Both the position numbers and the translations under genes were made by a program. DNA of 64,000 bases from Acidobacteriota bacterium (GTDB lineage: Bacteria; Acidobacteriota; Terriglobia; Terriglobales; Acidobacteriaceae): NCBI GenBank assembly GCA_018268915.1, contig JAFDVQ010000007.1:186001-250000 (forward strand), read 5' to 3'. The notes beneath the pieces are model-generated. The model was not told the DNA's origin and did not search any database. It was given only the letters and a program-made list of their open reading frames with translations. The stretch's first letter is position 1, and each line of letters begins with the position of its first letter. Below are positions 9,532-18,392 of the stretch, one piece after another.

Positions 9532-9951
9532 TCATCCCAGCACCATCACAATCGCCCCCGCCGTGATCAGCATACCGCCTGTGATCGTCGGCGCAGTGAG
9601 CTTCTCTCCCAGGAGCATCCACGCAAAGACCATCACCAGCGGGACACTCAGCTTGTCCAGTGGCGCGACACGCGAAGCCGGCCCGAGCTGCAGCGCGCGG
9701 AAGTAGCACAGCCACGAGAGCCCCGTAGCCATACCGGACAAAACAAGAAACAACATCGTCTTTTTGTCCAGCATCCGCAGCTCGCCATGCTTTCCCAGCG
9801 CCAGCGCGATTGCCCACGCAAATACCAGAACCACGGTCGTGCGAACCGCGGTCGCCAGGTTCGAGTCCACATGCGCCACGCCAACTTTTGCCAGCAGCGC
9901 AGTGGCTGCGGCGAACATCGCTGAAAGCAGTGCCCATCCAATCCACGTCAT
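9532..9951 (-). CDS. EamA-family small membrane transporter (single EamA repeat)
   Basis: This 139-residue membrane protein is one EamA/DMT repeat of about five helices (WALLSAMFAAATALLAKVGV at the start, a final GGMLITAGAIVMVLG). Full DMT exporters have two such repeats; short ones like this are thought to dimerise. The substrate is unknown. A longer ORF in a different frame over the same DNA lacks the hydrophobic pattern. It is divergent from lptE, with 44 bp between the two starts. Confidence 0.85.
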   Translation of the reverse strand: MTWIGWALLSAMFAAATALLAKVGVAHVDSNLATAVRTTVVLVFAWAIALALGKHGELRMLDKKTMLFLVLSGMATGLSWLCYFRALQLGPASRVAPLDKLSVPLVMVFAWMLLGEKLTAPTITGGMLITAGAIVMVLG

Positions 9952-9995
9952 GCAGTCAATGCTAGCTGCCGGACCGAACTTCCGGTCCCGCTACA

Positions 9996-10529
9996 ATGGG
10001 TCAAGGCATGTTTCGAAAGACCATTCTGGCACCGCTGGCAGCTGTTGCGTTTCTGACTGGCTGCGGATATCACACCGTGGGCGCCGCTACCCATCTCCCT
10101 CCCGACGCGCGAACCATGGCCGTTCCAGTTTTTGCGACCCACACCGAGGCCTACCACACAGAGGTAGCGCTTACCGATGCCGTCATCCGCGAATTTGCCG
10201 CCCGCTCCCGGATGCGCGTCTCCCCCGGCGAGGGCATGAGTCCCGATGTCGTTCTGCACGGCACCATACTCAACGAAGTCGTAGCTCCGCTTACGTACAA
10301 CACCACCACGCAGCAATCCTCGAGCTTTCTCATCACCCTCGTCATCTCCGTTACGGTCAATGATCGCGATGGCAAGGTTCTCTATGAGAACAAGAACTAC
10401 GTCTTTCGCGGGCAGTATCAGTCCACCACCGACCTGCCGACTTTTCTTGACGAAAGCCCCGCGGCCGTCGAGCGCATCTCGCGCGATTTCGCCCGATCGC
10501 TTGTGGCCGACGTGCTCGAAGGCCTCTAG
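9996..10529 (+). CDS. lptE: LptE-family LPS-assembly lipoprotein
   Basis: This protein of about 177 residues has a lipoprotein signal (AAVAFLTGCGYH; Cys follows the lipobox LTG). The mature part contains the LptE-like alpha/beta pattern with VPVFATHTEAY and a conserved C-terminal DFARSLVADVLEGL. LptE plugs the LptD barrel that inserts LPS into the outer membrane. Immediate synteny with holA is the usual arrangement and supports the call. Start: ATG 9996 or ATG 10008; a good -10 hexamer (TACAAT, 9992-9997) overlaps the first, which would favour the second, nearly leaderless, start. A 6-bp inverted repeat (GGACCG/CGGTCC, 9971-9988) lies just upstream. Confidence 0.85.
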   Translation: MGQGMFRKTILAPLAAVAFLTGCGYHTVGAATHLPPDARTMAVPVFATHTEAYHTEVALTDAVIREFAARSRMRVSPGEGMSPDVVLHGTILNEVVAPLTYNTTTQQSSSFLITLVISVTVNDRDGKVLYENKNYVFRGQYQSTTDLPTFLDESPAAVERISRDFARSLVADVLEGL

Positions 10530-10626
10530 GAAGCCCTTTCCGCCTACAACAAACGAGGGTTTGCGGATAAGTTTCGCCCCTTGCTTTCCTCAGGCGCTGC
10601 TTGAGTGATGCGCTGTTATCCTGAAC

Positions 10627-11841
10627 ATGCATGAGGACTTCGGGTCAGAGCGGTTTTCGCAGGAGCTCGATCGCATGAGTGCTGGACGCTGGGGTGCCGG
10701 ATTCAGCGCCGTCGGTCGCTTCGTCTCAGAAGTTGAGGCCGCAGCAGTCAGCAATGGATCGCTGAAACCCGGGTACGTTCTCGCTGGAGACGAAATCTTC
10801 CTCCTCGACCGCTGCCGCGATGCCGTTTTGAAGGCCTTTGTACCGAGCGATCTCCGCGACTTCTGCCTCTCAGATCTTGATCTCTCCTCCACCCCGATCT
10901 TCGAAGTGCTCGATCGCGCCCAGACTCCATCCCTCATGGCGCCTTTTCAGGTCATCTTTGTCCGCAACGTCCGACAGCTCTATACGCGCGGCGCGAAAAA
11001 AGATGAGTTTGCCGCCCTCGACCGCTACTTCCGCTCTCCCAATCCTCAGGCCCTTCTCATATTCATCGCCGACTTCCTCCGCATCCCCACGGACACTCGC
11101 CGCATGGAACTCGAAGACAAAGGCCGCTTCGAGCGCCTGCAGGAGACGCTCGGCGAACACTGCGGCATGGTTGAACTCGCCCGCGTCGGCGACGAAGACG
11201 CAATGCGCTGGGCAACCTCAACCGCTCAGTCCGCCGATTCCAAACTCGATCCCGACGCCGCACGCGAACTCGTCGACGCCCTAGGCTCCGACATGATGCT
11301 CATCGCCTCTGAGCTGGAAAAGCTGCTTCTTTACACATCCGGCCGCGGTCGAATCACTCTCGGCGATGTCGAAACCATGGTGCTCGCCGCAAAGCAGCGC
11401 TCCCTTTACGAACTCACCGACGCCATCAGTTCTCGCAACACCGCAAAGGCCCTCGCGCTCCTGAATGGCCTGCTTAACAGCTCTGACGCAGGGGAAGATG
11501 CAGCCATCGGCCACCTCTACATGCTGGCTCGCACCTTCCGCCAGATGCTCGTGATCCTCGAGAAGAATGTTCGTGACTCGCGCGCTATATGGCAGGCATT
11601 GTGGCAGGGCTTCCGCATGCCTCCGTTCGCTGCCGACGATCTCATCCGCCAGGCACGTCGTTATAAAAGCCGCCGCGATCTCACACGCGCCCTGCGTCTC
11701 ATCGCCCGCGCCGATCTCGAACTGCGATCGTCTCCGCCTGACAAGAGGCTCGTACTCGAGCGGCTCGTCTACGATCTCGCTTCCGAGCCCAAGCCCACGC
11801 TTCCGGCATGGGCTTCGACCCAGCTTTCGTTTGAGAGCTAA
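10627..11841 (+). CDS. holA: DNA polymerase III delta subunit
   Basis: This 404-residue clamp-loader subunit opens the beta ring. The N-terminal AAA+-like domain begins near residue 47 with PGYVLAGDEIFLLD; FQVIFVRNVRQLY and FIADFLRIPTDTRR follow, then the helical collar with LVDALGSDMMLIASELEKL and the C-terminal oligomerisation helices. There is no Walker A, as expected for delta. It is somewhat longer than average because of about 45 extra N-terminal residues; a downstream start (for example ATG 10675) would give a more usual length. It follows lptE by 97 bp. Its TAA overlaps the stop of the convergent hemerythrin gene by 4 bp. Confidence 0.9.
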   Translation: MHEDFGSERFSQELDRMSAGRWGAGFSAVGRFVSEVEAAAVSNGSLKPGYVLAGDEIFLLDRCRDAVLKAFVPSDLRDFCLSDLDLSSTPIFEVLDRAQTPSLMAPFQVIFVRNVRQLYTRGAKKDEFAALDRYFRSPNPQALLIFIADFLRIPTDTRRMELEDKGRFERLQETLGEHCGMVELARVGDEDAMRWATSTAQSADSKLDPDAARELVDALGSDMMLIASELEKLLLYTSGRGRITLGDVETMVLAAKQRSLYELTDAISSRNTAKALALLNGLLNSSDAGEDAAIGHLYMLARTFRQMLVILEKNVRDSRAIWQALWQGFRMPPFAADDLIRQARRYKSRRDLTRALRLIARADLELRSSPPDKRLVLERLVYDLASEPKPTLPAWASTQLSFES

Positions 11842-12245
11842 CGCACTCCGCTCTGAGCGACGCACGACCGGTACGCGAAGTCTTCCTTCAGGATGTGGTT
11901 GGCAAGCCAGTCACGCAAAACCGTTACAAGGTCGATGTTGATCGACGAGTCACCCTTCTCAAATCGATCGAGGAATCCGGAAATCTGTTGCGTGAAATCC
12001 GCGTGCCGCCGGCGATGCTTCGCAAGATCCGGGTACGATGCTCTCGCAAGCATTGCCTCTTCCGCTGAGAAATGATCCCGTGTGTAAGTCAGCAGATTTC
12101 GAATGAGCGTGCCGGTCACTTCCTTCGCCTTGCCTTGCAGCATGGCATTATGAAGCTCATTCAGCGAGTCAAACAGCGACATATGCTGCTTGTCGATGTT
12201 GGAGATTCCAACCGAGTAGGTGTTGTTCCACGTAAAAAGAGCCAT
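11838..12245 (-). CDS. Bacteriohemerythrin A
   Basis: This 135-residue soluble four-helix protein binds O2 at a di-iron centre. All seven expected ligands are present with canonical spacing: H21, H58, E62, H77, H81, H117 and D122. The ATG at 12245 has an AGGCAGGA ribosome site and gives the standard MALFTWNN start; a longer frame to 12329 is not needed. It lies 56 bp downstream of a second hemerythrin on the same strand, so the two are probably co-transcribed. Likely roles are oxygen storage or sensing. No attached signalling domain is present. Confidence 0.95.
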   Translation of the reverse strand: MALFTWNNTYSVGISNIDKQHMSLFDSLNELHNAMLQGKAKEVTGTLIRNLLTYTRDHFSAEEAMLARASYPDLAKHRRRHADFTQQISGFLDRFEKGDSSINIDLVTVLRDWLANHILKEDFAYRSCVAQSGVR

Positions 12246-12301
12246 TGCATTCCTGCCTTCTGAGAAGAAAATCGGCAGTTGTGAACGGGACTTGAATGCT
12301 G

Positions 12302-12709
12302 TTAGTAAACGCCGTGCTCGTTGAGCCATTGCCCGTAGGGCTGGTCGACTTGCTCGACATGCTCCTGATACCAGGCAGGAAGGAACTCAAGCACCGTGCT
12401 GAAGTGGATAGGCTCTTCGCGGTTTACGTGCTCCAGGGCCGAATAGAGCCGCGAGAGCAGCGCGTGATGCGAAGCCCGGTGCTCAACCGCTCCCGGAAAG
12501 CGATGCAGTTCGAGAAGCTGTTCCTCACTCTGAAAGTGCATCTGCGTGAACTCGATCAGCCGCTCGAGCTGCAGAGAGATCTCGCGCCGATTCGAGCCCC
12601 GCACGATCATGTGGCGCAGTTCGTTCAGCGTGTCCATCAGGATGCCATGCTGATCATCCATTGCTTGCACTCCGATGATGCAGTCATGGCCCCAAGTCAG
12701 AAGCGTCAC
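12302..12709 (-). CDS. Bacteriohemerythrin B (paralogue)
   Basis: I place the start at GTG 12709, six bases after a GGAG ribosome site, rather than at an upstream TTG (12760). This gives 135 residues, exactly the length of the neighbouring paralogue. The ligand set falls at identical positions (H21, H58, E62, H77, H81, H117, D122). Elsewhere the sequences differ widely, so this is an old duplication or a convergence within the family. It differs in lacking the conserved Trp/Asn start (TLLTWGHDC instead of ALFTWNN). Iron and O2 binding is a safe inference; the physiological role is not. Confidence 0.92.
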   Translation of the reverse strand: MTLLTWGHDCIIGVQAMDDQHGILMDTLNELRHMIVRGSNRREISLQLERLIEFTQMHFQSEEQLLELHRFPGAVEHRASHHALLSRLYSALEHVNREEPIHFSTVLEFLPAWYQEHVEQVDQPYGQWLNEHGVY

Positions 12710-12848
12710 ATTGATCTCCGCAATTAGAGGCAAGTCTACCCCTGCTACGGAATCTCTCAATGGCGCTATCGGGTATTGCTCATGATCCTTTGGATTGATC
12801 TGGAGGTGACCTCTGGAGAGTTACCTGCCATAAACTTTCCCGACGGTA

Positions 12849-13808
12849 TCACTCAAGGATCACATCGGGCTGTTCGTGGCCGCGAGTGGTCAGGATTACG
12901 GCCGCCGTGAGAATCAGTCCTCCTCCGATCCACGCATGGGGACCCAAATGCTCCCCCAGCAGCCGAACCCCCAGATAAGACCCAAGCGCTGGTTCGATAT
13001 TCAGAAACACTCCGGCTCGTGATGCTGGAACATGATGCAGGCCCCAGTTCCACAGAAACGTTGTCGTCGCGGTGCATGCCAGGCCGCTCACTGCCAGTGC
13101 TATCCACGCCGTCGTGCTCACGTGAGCGAAAGGTGGCGGCGCTACCTTATGTTCGCGAAAAGGATTCAGCAGCAACGGCCCCAGAATCCACAGCGCCAGC
13201 ATGGCCGTCCCGGTAAGAATGCTGTACGCGGTCACGACGACAGGGCTATGCGATTGCATCAGCTTCTTACTGAGCAGAACCCATGTCAGAGCGATGCTGA
13301 GGGAGAGAACCACAAGCAGATCGCCGTACAGCGTCGGCTCCCCTTGAGCCCCGGGGCCTCGATGGCCGCCAAGCACAATCAGCGCCGCGCCAGCCGTCGA
13401 TCCCACAAGGGCAATCCACCCAACCAGATCAAGTCTCTCTCCCGCAAACAGCACAGCCGCAACTCCAAGCGAGACCGGCATCGTCCCCACCATCAGCGCC
13501 GCATGGCTCACCGTGGTGTGTGCAAGGCCGTGGAATTGAAGCAGGAACTGGATCGGGATGCCGAATGCCGCTGAGATGATCAGGATGCGAATCTCGCTTC
13601 CAGTCAGTCGAACGCGCTTGAACAGCGCAATCGGCAGCATCCCAACAGTGGCGAACAGGAACCGGTAGAGCACCATGTGCTCCACGCTCATTTCGTTCAG
13701 CGCCAGCCGCCCAAAATAGAATCCCGTCCCCCATAGGCAGCCCGCGATTGCGCATGCGCCATAACCGAGAAACGCAGTGCGCGGACTGAGCTGAGGCTTC
13801 GTCGTCAT
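12849..13808 (-). CDS. EamA/DMT-superfamily exporter, two repeats
   Basis: This 319-residue protein has ten predicted helices in two EamA repeats (about residues 15-145 and 160-305). The start is ATG at 13808. Motifs include CAIAGCLWGTGFYFGRLAL in helix 1 and LNIEPALGSYLGVRLLGE in the penultimate region, where the Glu-Pro pair is typical for RhaT/EamA exporters. The substrate (amino acid, sugar or nucleoside metabolite) cannot be told. It is monocistronic, divergent from the next gene across about 180 bp. Confidence 0.9.
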   Translation of the reverse strand: MTTKPQLSPRTAFLGYGACAIAGCLWGTGFYFGRLALNEMSVEHMVLYRFLFATVGMLPIALFKRVRLTGSEIRILIISAAFGIPIQFLLQFHGLAHTTVSHAALMVGTMPVSLGVAAVLFAGERLDLVGWIALVGSTAGAALIVLGGHRGPGAQGEPTLYGDLLVVLSLSIALTWVLLSKKLMQSHSPVVVTAYSILTGTAMLALWILGPLLLNPFREHKVAPPPFAHVSTTAWIALAVSGLACTATTTFLWNWGLHHVPASRAGVFLNIEPALGSYLGVRLLGEHLGPHAWIGGGLILTAAVILTTRGHEQPDVILE

Positions 13809-13992
13809 CTCTGCTTTTACTCTCGCATACGAGATCCGCCGCGGGATCTTCAGTGCAGCCAGCGTATTCTCTGCAACGATTCGCCGCGCCCAATCACTAG
13901 TTGGGCAGAAAAGCGTTTCTATCAGGCCCGGCGCTGCTCTGAGCTCCCACCTCTCTCGATTGGGCTACAACGACTTCCCGAGGAGGATTCAA

Positions 13993-15120
13993 ATGGATCT
14001 CAAGGACGATTTTGTATTCCGACCTTTGCCCCCGGTAAAGGACACCATTCACTTTCCCTTTCCGATTCCCAATCCGCTCGGCCCACTGGCTGTCCTCGGT
14101 GGGGAGTGGGGAGGAAAAGGTTTCAACATGATCTGGCGTCCTAACCACACGCCCGGTCAGGACCGCTTCCTCGAACTCAATCTGACGCTCGACTCGATCG
14201 ATTTCAAAGCCATCAGTGGTGCGATTCCCAATCGAGGTCTCCTGCAGCCGGACATCAACATGTTCGGCCTTACCTACATGCAGCAGATCTCCGACGCAAA
14301 CGTCACAGCTGGCCTTCACATCGAACCCGGAATCTGGGCCGTCGTCCCCGCAACCGCTGACCCCGCCGAGCCGCGCACAGTCGTTCGCATGGCATCCATT
14401 CCTCACGGCACCACCATCCTTGCGCAGGGCACTGCAACCTCTGCAGCCGGCCCTCCCGCAATTCCCAACAACAGCATCCTGCCGTTCATCATTAACAACC
14501 CCGGGGCTGTCTTCCACTTTCCCGAACAGAACCTTGCGACTCCTACGGCATTTCGTTCCCCAGCAGCTCAGATCGCAGGAATCACGCAGGGCATGGTCGA
14601 CAATCCGAACTCTGTCCTTCAGGCGGCAATCGCCGGGCAGACCATTCTCTCCACCACCACGCTGCAGATTTCTACGAAACCAACCGCGCCAGTCACCGGT
14701 GGAGGCACGGCGAACACAGCCTTCCTCGCTGGTAGTGCTCACGGGCCGAACGCGGTTTCTGCCGAAGTCTTCGCCACCTTCTGGATCGAAGTCGTCAAAG
14801 GCACTCCGAACTTCCTGCAGCTCCAGTATTCGCAGACCGTCATGCTCAACTTCAACGGCCTGAGCTGGCCTCACATCACGGTGGCTACTCTCAGAAAGAA
14901 TGTGCCGGTCATTCCGCCCATCTGGAAGATTGATCCCGACATCCCGCTGAAAGTCCTCAGCGAAATTCACCCTCCAATTCCGCCGGAGATCGGTGCTCCC
15001 ATCCGTACTCTCGAGCCCGAGAAACCCAGTAGGAAATTCGAAGAGCAATTCGAAAAAGAAGAGCGTGAGCGCCTGAAACCGCCTGCGCACACACCAAAGC
15101 CCAGAACCAAAACAGAATAG
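13993..15120 (+). CDS. Conserved protein, nitrobindin/FABP-like N-terminal region, unknown function
   Basis: This 375-residue protein starts at an ATG behind a perfect AGGAGG. There is no signal peptide. A VLGGEWGGKGFN segment near residue 37, a long beta-rich body with PNRGLLQPDINMFGLTYMQQ, and IPHGTTILAQGTA place it in a widespread family often labelled heme-binding or FABP-like; the label rests on the GEW.G.G pattern shared with nitrobindin/THAP4 barrels and is weak. The last 60 residues are Pro-rich, then strongly charged (EEQFEKEERERLKPP). No enzyme motif is visible. It stands alone between divergent and co-directional neighbours. Confidence 0.7.
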   Translation: MDLKDDFVFRPLPPVKDTIHFPFPIPNPLGPLAVLGGEWGGKGFNMIWRPNHTPGQDRFLELNLTLDSIDFKAISGAIPNRGLLQPDINMFGLTYMQQISDANVTAGLHIEPGIWAVVPATADPAEPRTVVRMASIPHGTTILAQGTATSAAGPPAIPNNSILPFIINNPGAVFHFPEQNLATPTAFRSPAAQIAGITQGMVDNPNSVLQAAIAGQTILSTTTLQISTKPTAPVTGGGTANTAFLAGSAHGPNAVSAEVFATFWIEVVKGTPNFLQLQYSQTVMLNFNGLSWPHITVATLRKNVPVIPPIWKIDPDIPLKVLSEIHPPIPPEIGAPIRTLEPEKPSRKFEEQFEKEERERLKPPAHTPKPRTKTE

Positions 15121-15269
15121 TAACCAGCACTTCGCGAGCGGGACATCAACCCATGTTCCGCTCGCAATTTAGAATGCGGCTTCCCTTCACCGATATTCGC
15201 TCGTCACATTCCTTTGGACGTCGCATAGGAGCACGTGCTACCTTCTTTGCAATGTCCAAAGGAGACGCG

Positions 15270-15614
15270 ATGGCCGATCAGAAATCCGAAGTTTTACAGG
15301 GCACGCTGGACCTGATGGTGCTCAAAACGCTCTTTGCCATGGGACCGCTGCATGGTTTTGGGATTGCCCGCCGAATCGAGCAGGTCAGCGATGGCGTTCT
15401 CGATTTGAACGAAGGCACGGTCTACACAGCGCTCCTTCGCCTCCAGCAGCAGGGTTGGATCAAGTCCGAGTGGGGCACCAGCGAAAACAACCGTCGCGCC
15501 CGCTTCTACTCCGTCACGCGCCAGGGTACCAAGCAACTTGACCGCGAGGCAGAGAACTGGGAACGCGTTGCCGGCGTGATCGAAAAGGTCCTGCGTCTCG
15601 AAAGGCAGGGCTGA
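15270..15614 (+). CDS. PadR-family transcriptional regulator
   Basis: This 114-residue winged-helix repressor has the typical PadR N-terminus LQGTLDLMVLKTLFAMGPLHGFGIARRI (read in parts from residue 8), then the recognition region NEGTVYTALLRLQQQGWI and a short C-terminal dimerisation helix. The start at 15270 has AAAGGAG upstream; in-frame ATGs at 15153 and 15252 lack one. It lies 4 bp before a large ABC-permease gene. Linked PadR-permease pairs of this sort are very common in Acidobacteria; the regulator probably controls its own operon. Confidence 0.93.
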   Translation: MADQKSEVLQGTLDLMVLKTLFAMGPLHGFGIARRIEQVSDGVLDLNEGTVYTALLRLQQQGWIKSEWGTSENNRRARFYSVTRQGTKQLDREAENWERVAGVIEKVLRLERQG

Positions 15615-15618
15615 TCTG

Positions 15619-18312
15619 ATGCAGACTCTGAGAACACTATGGGCGAGGTTGAAAGGCCAGGCTGCGCAGCGGCAGGAAGATGAAGCGTTGGATGAAGAGA
15701 TCCGCGAGCACATTTCATTGCTCGAAGCTCGCTACATCTCTCAGGGAATGAATGCTCGTGATGCCTCCCGTGCCGCGCGCCGCCAGTTCGGAAACGTCAC
15801 CACACTCAAGGAAAAGCAGCGAGCACTGCGAGGCATTCTCTCGCCGTCGGAGTGGTGGCATGACGTGCGCTTTGGTGCGCGCATGCTGGCCAAGCGGCCT
15901 CTTTCGAACGCGGCTGTTGTTGTTGCTCTTGCGCTGGGCATCGGAATGAATGCTGCAGTCTTCACGTTTGTGAATGCTCTCTTGTTGCGTCCGCCTCAGG
16001 GGGTAAGTGAAACCAGCAAACTCATCGAGGTCTGGCTGCACAATCCAAAAAGCGGCGGAGTGCAAAGCTACTTTCCTTTTACATTCCCTGACTACGTCTA
16101 CTACCGCGACCACACAAAATCCCTTGAAGGGCTAATGGCTTTCGATGGCGACGGAACACAGGCCATCTGGAACCGTCAGGGCAATGGAGAAATCCTGCGT
16201 GGACAACTCGTCTCCGGCAACATGTTTTCTTTGCTCGGCGTGAACGCAGCGGTGGGACGAACGCTGGTTCAGGACGATGACAGACTCGACAACGCGCGAC
16301 AGGTGATCGTGCTGAGCTATCCATTCTGGAAGCAGAAGCTGAACGGCGATCCCAACGTAGCCGGCAAGACGATCGTGCTCAACGGCTCAGCCTTCACAAT
16401 TGCAGGCGTTGCTCCTTCGGGGTTCACGGGCCTGCTGGTCGCGACAAGCCCCGACTTCTGGGCTCCTCTTACTGTTCAGGATCGCTTCAGCCACGACACA
16501 TCCCGCATGAAGGAACACAACTATTGGTTAATCGTCGCGGGCAAGATGCGAAGCGCCGCAGACCGGCAGGCAGTCCAGGCGGAGATGCATCTCCTGTCCA
16601 GGCAGGCTTACTTCACGCACCAGAGCAAGAATGATCCTCATAGTTCGACTCCCGTGCGTCACGAAGAACTGCTCGATGCCATGGTGTATCCGCTGACGCT
16701 TGTTCCCGGGCCGTTCAGGATCTATGTCGGCGCATTTACGGGTGGGCTCCTTGCAGTGTTCGCTCTGGTCCTCTTGATCGCGTGCACCAACGCCGCGAGC
16801 CTTCTGCTCGCTCGTGCCTCCGGTCGCGCGCGCGAAATGGCAACGCGATCGGCTCTGGGAGCCGGCCGGGCGCGCTTGATCCGGCAGATGCTGGTCGAGA
16901 GCCTCATGCTTGCGGGTGTCTCCGGTGCGTCCGGAATAGCCATTGCAGGGGCAACGTCACGATTGCTGATCCAGCTCAAGCCTGCGAGCATTCCCCTGAC
17001 GCTTGCAATTCCCATGGACTGGCGCGTCGTGCTCTTCACAGCGGCAGTTTCCATGGCGACCGGCATTGTCTTCGGACTCGCACCCGCTTTACGCGCGAGC
17101 GCCGTGAAGACCGCGCAGGTCCTCAAGGAAGAGTCGCAAACCGCGGGCCGTAAGAAAGCGCGCATGCGCAACGTTCTGGTCGTCGCACAGATGGCCGCCT
17201 GCGTTGTGCTTCTCGCGGGCGCTGCGCTTTGCGTACGCAGCCTGATGAATGCCAACGCCATCGATGCCGGATTCGACACTCACCATATTGCTCTCGCCAC
17301 ACTCGACGCCGGAAGCCTCGGATACCCACCGGAGAAGGTGAACGATTTCTATTCACGCCTGCTGCAGCGAGTACAGCATTTGCCCGGCGTCACCTCGGCC
17401 AGCTACGCGCAATTCCTGCCATTGGGAACATCGCGCATATCCACTTCAGTCGGCAAACAGCTGATCAAGGAATCCGACGGCATGCCCGTTGACATCTTCC
17501 GCGTAGGCCCCGGTCTGCTCCACACGATGGGGATGCCCTTGCTGCGGGGAAGGGAATTGACTGAGAAAGAAGCCAATAGCGAAAAGCCAGATGCCGTCAT
17601 CATCAACCAGACCCTTGCCGAGAAGCTGTGGCCGGGAGAAGACGCCGTAGGCAAACGTCTCGCGCTTGGCGATGAAAAGACCATGAGCGAAGTCGTAGGA
17701 ATCGTCAAAGACGGGAAGTATCACACCCTGGGCGAGGGGCCGATCTCAGTTGTGTTTCTTGGCAAGCTACCGGCGAGACGAACCCTGGTGGTGCGCACGC
17801 AGGGTGATTCGCGAGCGCTCCTCGATGAAGTCAAACACGAGATTCCGGTCGTCGACCCGTTGATGGCCGCGACAGACGTTCAGACAATCGAAGAGTACAT
17901 GGCGCTCCCGTTATTCCCCGCCCGCACTGTCGGTTGGCTTCTCGGCGCATCGGGTCTCATGGCCGTAGTCATGACTGCCATCGGCCTCTTCGGCGTGATC
18001 GCCTACATGGTTTCTCAACGTACGCACGAGATCGGCGTCCGTATGGCCCTGGGCGCGAAGCGGAGCGACGTCCTGAAACTCGTCATCGGCCAGGGAATTC
18101 TGCTGACAATCATCGGACTCGCAATCGGATTAGCCGCTGCCTTCGGCTCTGCCCGCCTGCTTTCGCCCCTGCTCTACGGAATCGGCGCAAACGATCCGAT
18201 AATCATGTCGGCGGTTGCAGTGGGCTTGGCCACCATCGCGCTTCTCGCATGCTATCTACCTGCGAGAAAAGCCATGCAGGTTGACCCTTCGATTGCGCTC
18301 CGTTACGAGTAA
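15619..18312 (+). CDS. ADOP-type ABC transporter permease (duplicated MacB/FtsX)
   Basis: This 897-residue inner-membrane protein belongs to the 'acidobacterial duplicated orphan permease' family. Order: a cytoplasmic helical prefix (1-75, EIREHISLLEARYISQGM), a helix at about 95-115, MacB-type periplasmic domain 1 (about 120-330), FtsX helices (about 370-495), periplasmic domain 2 (about 540-740), and a final FtsX block (about 770-890) with RTHEIGVRMALGAKRSDV. No ATPase gene adjoins it, hence 'orphan'. The substrate is unknown; MacB relatives act mechanically across the envelope on peptides or lipoproteins. It is co-transcribed with padR. Confidence 0.93.
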   Translation: MQTLRTLWARLKGQAAQRQEDEALDEEIREHISLLEARYISQGMNARDASRAARRQFGNVTTLKEKQRALRGILSPSEWWHDVRFGARMLAKRPLSNAAVVVALALGIGMNAAVFTFVNALLLRPPQGVSETSKLIEVWLHNPKSGGVQSYFPFTFPDYVYYRDHTKSLEGLMAFDGDGTQAIWNRQGNGEILRGQLVSGNMFSLLGVNAAVGRTLVQDDDRLDNARQVIVLSYPFWKQKLNGDPNVAGKTIVLNGSAFTIAGVAPSGFTGLLVATSPDFWAPLTVQDRFSHDTSRMKEHNYWLIVAGKMRSAADRQAVQAEMHLLSRQAYFTHQSKNDPHSSTPVRHEELLDAMVYPLTLVPGPFRIYVGAFTGGLLAVFALVLLIACTNAASLLLARASGRAREMATRSALGAGRARLIRQMLVESLMLAGVSGASGIAIAGATSRLLIQLKPASIPLTLAIPMDWRVVLFTAAVSMATGIVFGLAPALRASAVKTAQVLKEESQTAGRKKARMRNVLVVAQMAACVVLLAGAALCVRSLMNANAIDAGFDTHHIALATLDAGSLGYPPEKVNDFYSRLLQRVQHLPGVTSASYAQFLPLGTSRISTSVGKQLIKESDGMPVDIFRVGPGLLHTMGMPLLRGRELTEKEANSEKPDAVIINQTLAEKLWPGEDAVGKRLALGDEKTMSEVVGIVKDGKYHTLGEGPISVVFLGKLPARRTLVVRTQGDSRALLDEVKHEIPVVDPLMAATDVQTIEEYMALPLFPARTVGWLLGASGLMAVVMTAIGLFGVIAYMVSQRTHEIGVRMALGAKRSDVLKLVIGQGILLTIIGLAIGLAAAFGSARLLSPLLYGIGANDPIIMSAVAVGLATIALLACYLPARKAMQVDPSIALRYE

Positions 18313-18392
18313 GCTGCAGCGTCTGAGATCTCGACAGCATCAAATTGCGCTTGATATTTGCAGCGATTCTTACCGGTAAAGATTTTCATAAT

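Noticed and set aside
13897..15090. Minus-strand frame of 397 codons antisense to the nitrobindin-like gene
   Set aside because: The sense gene has a perfect ribosome site and family motifs; the antisense product is low in pattern.
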